In this document: in pieces, positions 59,401-64,000 of the stretch
Position numbering within the stretch: the first letter of the stretch is position 1
How the letters are laid out: every line of letters begins with the position of its first letter
Assembly: GCF_020085105.1 (NCBI RefSeq)
Contig: NC_058045.1
Span: 22,789,333 to 22,853,332 of the forward strand
Length of the DNA: 64,000 bases
From: Siniperca chuatsi
Lineage: Eukaryota > Chordata > Actinopteri > Centrarchiformes > Sinipercidae
Reading direction: 5' to 3'
Program-made: the position numbers and the translations under genes
The notes under the pieces: model-generated
Told to the model about the DNA's origin: nothing
Databases searched by the model: none
The model's input: the letters and a program-made list of their open reading frames with translations, nothing else

Positions 59401-60806
59401 AAGCTTGTTGTTTTTGTTTTCCAGCATTTACTGTTTTGGTTCACTCACTGCAGTGTTGTTTCCAGCTGCAACCAGCAGCTGTTTTCAGTGAAAAAGTTCT
59501 GATAAACCCACTGTACACTACCTGCCCAGCACTGAACAGCAGACAAGCAAAGTTAGCAACTAGTTTGTGAACACAGTGGAGCATTTAGCAGCCACAGAGC
59601 CAGATATTTCCCTCAGGAGTTGGTGGAGACCAAAACCAGAGCTAAAGGGAGAGTTAATTGGACTTACATTTGTCAGGTGGACATAAACATGTCTCCAAAT
59701 GAATACAGGTTTAACCTAACATTTTATGTCAGTTTCTTGGTCAACAAAATAATCTCTTTCTCTCTGCACTTAATTCTCCTTAGGTGGTACGTCGGACCTG
59801 GGGTAAAGAGGGAGTTTTCCAAAATGGTGCGTCCATCCGTACTGTTTTCCTGCTGGGGGTTCCCAGGAATCGTACTGCTCTGCCTCTGTGGGATCGGCTC
59901 TTGACCTACGAGAGTCAAACCTTTAGGGATATCCTCCTCTGGGACTTTGATGACACCTTCTTCAACCTGACGCTGAAGGAAACACATTTTCTGAAATGGG
60001 TTAACAGCAGCTGTCCTCATGTCAAGTCAGTGTTTATGAAACTAAATCAGGAGCTGATCTGATTCTTAGCCTTATGTGACTCACATCTGATGCTTTTCCT
60101 ATTATCTTTTCTCATACAGGTTCATCTTCAAGGGCGACGCTGATGTGTATGTTAACGTGGAAAATATACTCGAGATGCTACAAGGTCAAAAGCCAGATGA
60201 GGATCTGTTTGTTGGTGATATTATTTTCCATGCTAAACCCATTCGCCGGCGCAGTTCCAAGTACTATGTGCCAGAGTTTGTTTATGGAGGGGGTTTGTAC
60301 CCAAATTACGCTGGGGGAGGAGGGTTTGTCATGTCGGGACATACGGCTCGGAGACTTAGCTCTGCCTGTCAACAGGTACATCAAAGATGGCCAGTTTTAA
60401 TATTTTAGTATGTTTGTTTTTACGTTTTAAGTCTTTGATCTCCTCCTTTTTTAACTTCCAGGTGGAGTTGTTCCCCATTGATGATGTCTTTCTGGGAATG
60501 TGTCTCCAGCTGATCAGTGTCAAACCATCGCTCCACCAGGGCTTTCGGACCTTTGGAATTCCCAGACCGTCTGCAGCGCCCCACCTTCAGACGTTCGACC
60601 CCTGTTTTTACAGGGAACTCATGGTTGTTCACAGCCTCAGTGTTCCTCAGATCTGGCTTATGTGGAATCTCCTGCACGACCCCAAACTGAGTTGCCACAA
60701 CAGGACGAGCCTGACATCCTTGCACTTTAAGTGGAAGGGGAGGATGGGAGAAACGGCGGGAGAAGAGACGGACTATGGTGAGAAGCGGGTGTTTGTCACG
60801 CATTAG
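56426..60806 (+). CDS. b3gnt9: Beta-1,3-N-acetylglucosaminyltransferase 9-like (GT31)
   Basis: A type II Golgi glycosyltransferase of family GT31, expected to add GlcNAc in beta-1,3 linkage; the natural acceptor is unknown. Six coding exons: 56426-56533, 56680-56799, 58777-59142, 59784-60025, 60120-60375, 60462-60806, giving 478 residues. Exon 1 encodes a short cytoplasmic tail and membrane anchor (about residues 19-34, [15 protein letters not shown]). Exons 2-3 encode the stem, including a Lys/Pro-rich stretch ([20 protein letters not shown]). The catalytic domain shows [20 protein letters not shown] (201-205), [24 protein letters not shown], the metal-binding DxD as KGDADVYVN (Asp285, Asp287), [11 protein letters not shown], and [11 protein letters not shown]. 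The end [20 protein letters not shown] fits B3GNT9 best among the family. Human B3GNT9 is about 402 residues, so the stem here is longer. The first exon rests on its anchor and phase. Confidence 0.88.
56930..57480. repeat. Interspersed repeat copy A in b3gnt9-like intron 2
   Basis: Related over several hundred bases to 59285-59700 (shared blocks AGAGAATTATCACC, AGCTGTTTTCAGTGAAAAA, CCCTCAGGAGTTGGT). It ends in GATAAATACAATTGAACTGAA, a tail seen in fish repeats. No ORF. Confidence 0.65.
59285..59700. repeat. Interspersed repeat copy B in b3gnt9-like intron 3
   Basis: Diverged partner of the copy at 56930-57480, in the same orientation, with a roughly 80-base extra segment (CCCAGCACTGAACAGCAGAC onwards) that copy A lacks. 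Confidence 0.65.
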
Positions 60807-61497
60807 TGACTTTCTGCCTGTTGAGTGGGATCTGCAAGAGCCCTAGAGATTACAAAACTGTTATAAAACTGGATCTGTGGCCAACTTCAAAGGCTTTTGA
60901 TCTGTTCAAAATCTCAATTGAGAATTATGAGACAAACTGGCCGATCATCTTTGGGGAAATTAATTGGCAAAAGCCAAATGTGCTTCAGATTTTCAGTAAG
61001 CAAGCCCAAAGAGAATTTAGGCTTTTGACATCTGAGCCCATCTGTGCTCATATAGTATTTATGAACAACTACGCAGCAAGACCTTGAGTTGCTAAGAAGA
61101 TTGTGTAATGAGTTGAATCTCTTTGGCCTTTTGAATGTTTAATCTTCAGAATGTATTGTGTTATAATTGTTTACACAGAGTGACAGTAAGATCCACAAGG
61201 ACGACATAATGAAATGTGGTTAGCTGGTTTAACCCCATCCAAGCGTAAATGCATGTGTGTCTGAGACCACAACATTGTTAATATTCTGACTTTCATTGGA
61301 CTGTGCAGACAGGACTGGGTGAGTGGAAAGACAGTAGACTTTCTGTGTTCTCAACGTGAATCTCTAGCAGAGACGTACCTCACTTCCTTATGCTGGATAG
61401 AAGCACAAATGGACAGTCGCATTATCTGTTCCCTGGAGGAACAACAAATGAAGCCTAAATGGAAACCAGCTGCACAGTGGGAGCCAGCTGGGACCAT

Positions 61498-61499
<2 letters not shown>
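60807..61499 (+). other. Sequence downstream of b3gnt9-like stop, probable 3' UTR
   Basis: No exon or repeat recognised. No AATAAA occurs close to the stop; candidates are far away (about 62810 and 63104), so the transcript end is unresolved. Confidence 0.4.

Positions 61500-61533
<34 letters not shown>
61500..61533. repeat. (CA)n microsatellite
   Basis: About 17 uninterrupted CA units, followed by further CA/CATG variants, in the probable 3' UTR or downstream of the b3gnt9-like gene. Confidence 0.95.
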
Positions 61534-61537
<4 letters not shown>

Positions 61538-61865
61538 CACATGCACACACAAAACCTCTGCTGAATGTTTGTGGAAAAGACTGATATTTTAGGAGTCAGG
61601 CATGTGTACTTTCATGTGTACACTTTAGCTTTTACTATGATCTAATTTGTTTTGTATAATTCTGTGTCTTTATATGTTTTCCCTCATCTGCTTTCAAAAT
61701 GTTCAGTGTTAAAAATGCTGCAAGGTAGATTTATGCAGATAAACATTCCTATTCAACTGCATTCCAAAACATGTTCACAGACATAGACAGATCTAAACGG
61801 ATCACATTTGTGTCTATTAGTGTGACTGTTCAACAAGCTCACGTGTTCTGGACTTCAGCTCGTGC

Positions 61866-62455
61866 CCTTTTTTGCCATGCTAGCATGGCTCTATGCAGTG
61901 TCGGCCTGTCCACCACTTTGATCCAGACTGAAATATCTCAACAATTATTGGATGGATTGCCATGAAATTTGGTACAGACATTCATGGTGCTGAGAGGGTA
62001 TATACTAATGACTTTGACAATCTCCTGACTTTTCCTCTAGCACCACCATGAGGTTGACATTTGTGGTTTTGAGTGAAATGTTTCAACTATTGTATGGCTT
62101 GAATGGCCATGAAATTTGGTGCACACATTCATGTCCTCCTCAGGATGAATTGAAATTAGTGGTGATCCTCTGAGTTTTCCATCATCAGGATAAAATTTTA
62201 ACTTGTCCAATAGTTTGCTTTATGATCAAATACCTGCAGAACGAATGACATTTCCATCAGTCTCAGCTGTACTTTGTGTTTAGTGTTAAATAGCAAACAT
62301 TAGCATAGTTAACTGAGATGATGAACATGGTAAACATTATACCTGCTTAGCATCAGTAGCATTGTCACTGTGAGCATGTTAACATACTCACGTCAAAGCA
62401 CCGCTCTGCCTAAATTTCTGCCTCACAGAGCCGCTAGCATGGGACCGCTAGCAAA
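61866..62455. repeat. Fish interspersed repeat with GCTAGCATGG-type ends
   Basis: CATGCTAGCATGGCTCT at the left and AGAGCCGCTAGCATG at the right form imperfect inverted ends. The interior contains twice the phrase TGGCCATGAAATTTGGT / TTGCCATGAAATTTGGT, plus CAGCTGTACTTTGTGTTTAG. I know this as an abundant fish repeat, from memory. No coding capacity. Confidence 0.6.
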
Positions 62456-64000
62456 TACATGTTACAGCTAACGTGTCTGTTGTTAAACATAATGGGGATC
62501 TGAATTGCTTCAGTAATGTAAATTAGATGCTGCACTCTTAAGCATGAATGAATGCATGCACACTACAGTCTGAGGTGTAAATGCAGTGTTGTTGGTCAGT
62601 GTGTGCAATTGAGAGTTTCAGTTTTGGGGCACTGGACACTTCTTTAATATAAATGAGGTCTCCTGAAATACAGGATTAATTGATGTGATTACTGTATGCA
62701 TGTCCCATTGCTGATTTATATACATTTGCAGACATTTATGGATAAATAAGCTCCAAGCTGTGATGTTGTGCTTTGCCAATTTTTTTAAGGAGGTATTTGA
62801 GGAGAAATCAATAAAACAGTTTTGTGTCCCAATGGTGAATGCTACAATGAGCCAATGGTCAGCTGATGTAAAAAAACAAAACAAACAACTAAAAAACAAA
62901 AAAGAAATTTATTAGAAGAGAGCTCTGGATCTCATAGGAGAGAAAACATTTGGAGGAAGACTTCCTACCTTATCCGTGTAAAACTGTCTCTGACTAATAA
63001 TAATATAATTCTGCCAGGCTTAGATACAAAACAGATGTTGAGGTTAAGCACAAAGTCTAAAGTGCAATATAAATCTGAGTTTCAAGGTTGTGTAAACTAA
63101 GAAATAAAGACCTCCCAATCTTTTTCACATCCACATTTTTATTGTTGCTTCATGTCCTGGTTGCACACGCAGAAAATGAACTTTGATGTCAATGAACACA
63201 GAGCATTTGATTTCATAAAAGTCTAAATGTTGCATTGGCGTTGTTAGAGATTGCACAGCAGTAGCTCATCTCAACAAGCATCATCAAACACAGTCTTAGT
63301 ATTTTGCTGGAGCAAAGCTTTCAGTCAACCTAATCCTTTTATTTGCACTACATGGTATTGTTATTGCCTTTTTTCAGTGGACATGCTGAATAAATCTACT
63401 TATTTCTTCATACACAAAGTTATAGTAATCAAAATATAAAAACGCCACATTCCAATGAATTTCACAAGTTTTAATTAAGTATAACTGCCTCATTTCCAGA
63501 AATGGGCTTAAAATGTCCACATAATATATTCTGAGGAGAATAAGCGAGATGGACAACAGAACATATGATACCAAGAACAGACAATACAAAGCGTTAACAT
63601 GAGATTATCATTACACTGAACTGAAGCTGTCTGTTATAAGTTACAACAATCTGGTTATGACAATCATTCATTCCTGCATTCAGTGAAATGAAAAAAAAGG
63701 TGAAATTTAAAAGCAACACAGACCTCCAGATTAAAGTTTTCACTTGTTTTTCTAGCTTAATTTTTTTTTTAGAAAAACAAGGATGTGATATGTCCACCTG
63801 AGTTTGGGTGAGATTAACTACCCAGCACCCTAAAGCTCCTCTCTTGGTCTCTCAGTAACAATATATCATCACAGCACTGACTGCCAATGGCGCTGGGCTG
63901 GGCTTACCAAAACTGGGTTAAATGAGTAGAATCTGTTTTCCTTCCCATGTCAGCATCTAACGTCTGTATTGTTCTAGGCTCAGTTTCCCCCTAAATAAAT
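62456..64000. other. Terminal stretch, no gene recognised
   Basis: AT-rich sequence with scattered AATAAA signals (about 62809, 63104, 63393) but no exon I can identify on either strand. It may contain the 3' UTR of the b3gnt9-like gene or of a gene beyond the window. Confidence 0.4.

Noticed and set aside
1-64000. CRISPR arrays, operons or prokaryotic systems
   Set aside because: The window is clearly vertebrate nuclear DNA; no regularly spaced repeats with unique spacers were seen.

Overview
This window is nuclear DNA of a ray-finned (teleost) fish. The genes are split by short GT-AG introns. The proteins read as vertebrate CNOT1, SETD6, BBS2 and a B3GNT9-type glycosyltransferase. The spaces between exons hold typical fish repeats: Tc1 ends, palindromic MITEs, L2- and CR1/Rex-like LINE pieces, a Penelope-like element, a solo LTR and piggyBac debris. 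In human the same four genes lie on the long arm of chromosome 16, so the block looks like conserved synteny (from memory, not searched here).

Layout. 318-24.3 kb, + strand: cnot1, entering the window after its first coding exons, with 46 coding exons, its stop codon and 3' UTR. 24.9-28.0 kb, - strand: setd6, complete in nine coding exons, tail-to-tail with cnot1. 28.4-36.0 kb: a tandemly duplicated tRNA-Pro cluster with three good genes (one TGG, two AGG) and four degenerate or truncated copies. Mixed in are LINE fragments and a 3.3-kb Penelope-like retroelement with long inverted arms and a 12-bp target-site duplication. 36.0-42.1 kb: AT-rich intergenic DNA with a solo LTR and a degenerate ATTAGATT-rich satellite-like tract. 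42.1-52.1 kb, + strand: bbs2, complete in 17 coding exons, with a near-perfect RFX X-box about 200 bp upstream of the ATG. 52.1-56.4 kb: no gene recognised. 56.4-60.8 kb, + strand: a b3gnt9-like gene in six coding exons. 60.8-64 kb: probable 3' UTR/intergenic DNA with a fish interspersed repeat and a CA microsatellite.

The genes do not form a pathway. CNOT1 is the scaffold of the CCR4-NOT mRNA deadenylase. SETD6 is a lysine monomethyltransferase. BBS2 is a BBSome subunit for ciliary trafficking. B3GNT9 is a Golgi GT31 transferase. Exon boundaries were set by reading splice sites and checking that every junction keeps phase. The joined coding lengths (cnot1 part 2,313 aa; setd6 463 aa; bbs2 712 aa; b3gnt9-like 478 aa) contain no internal stop. 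I did not find a new biological system. The most informative non-gene structures are the Penelope-like insertion inside the tRNA-Pro array, the bbs2 X-box, and an in-frame tandem splice acceptor in cnot1.
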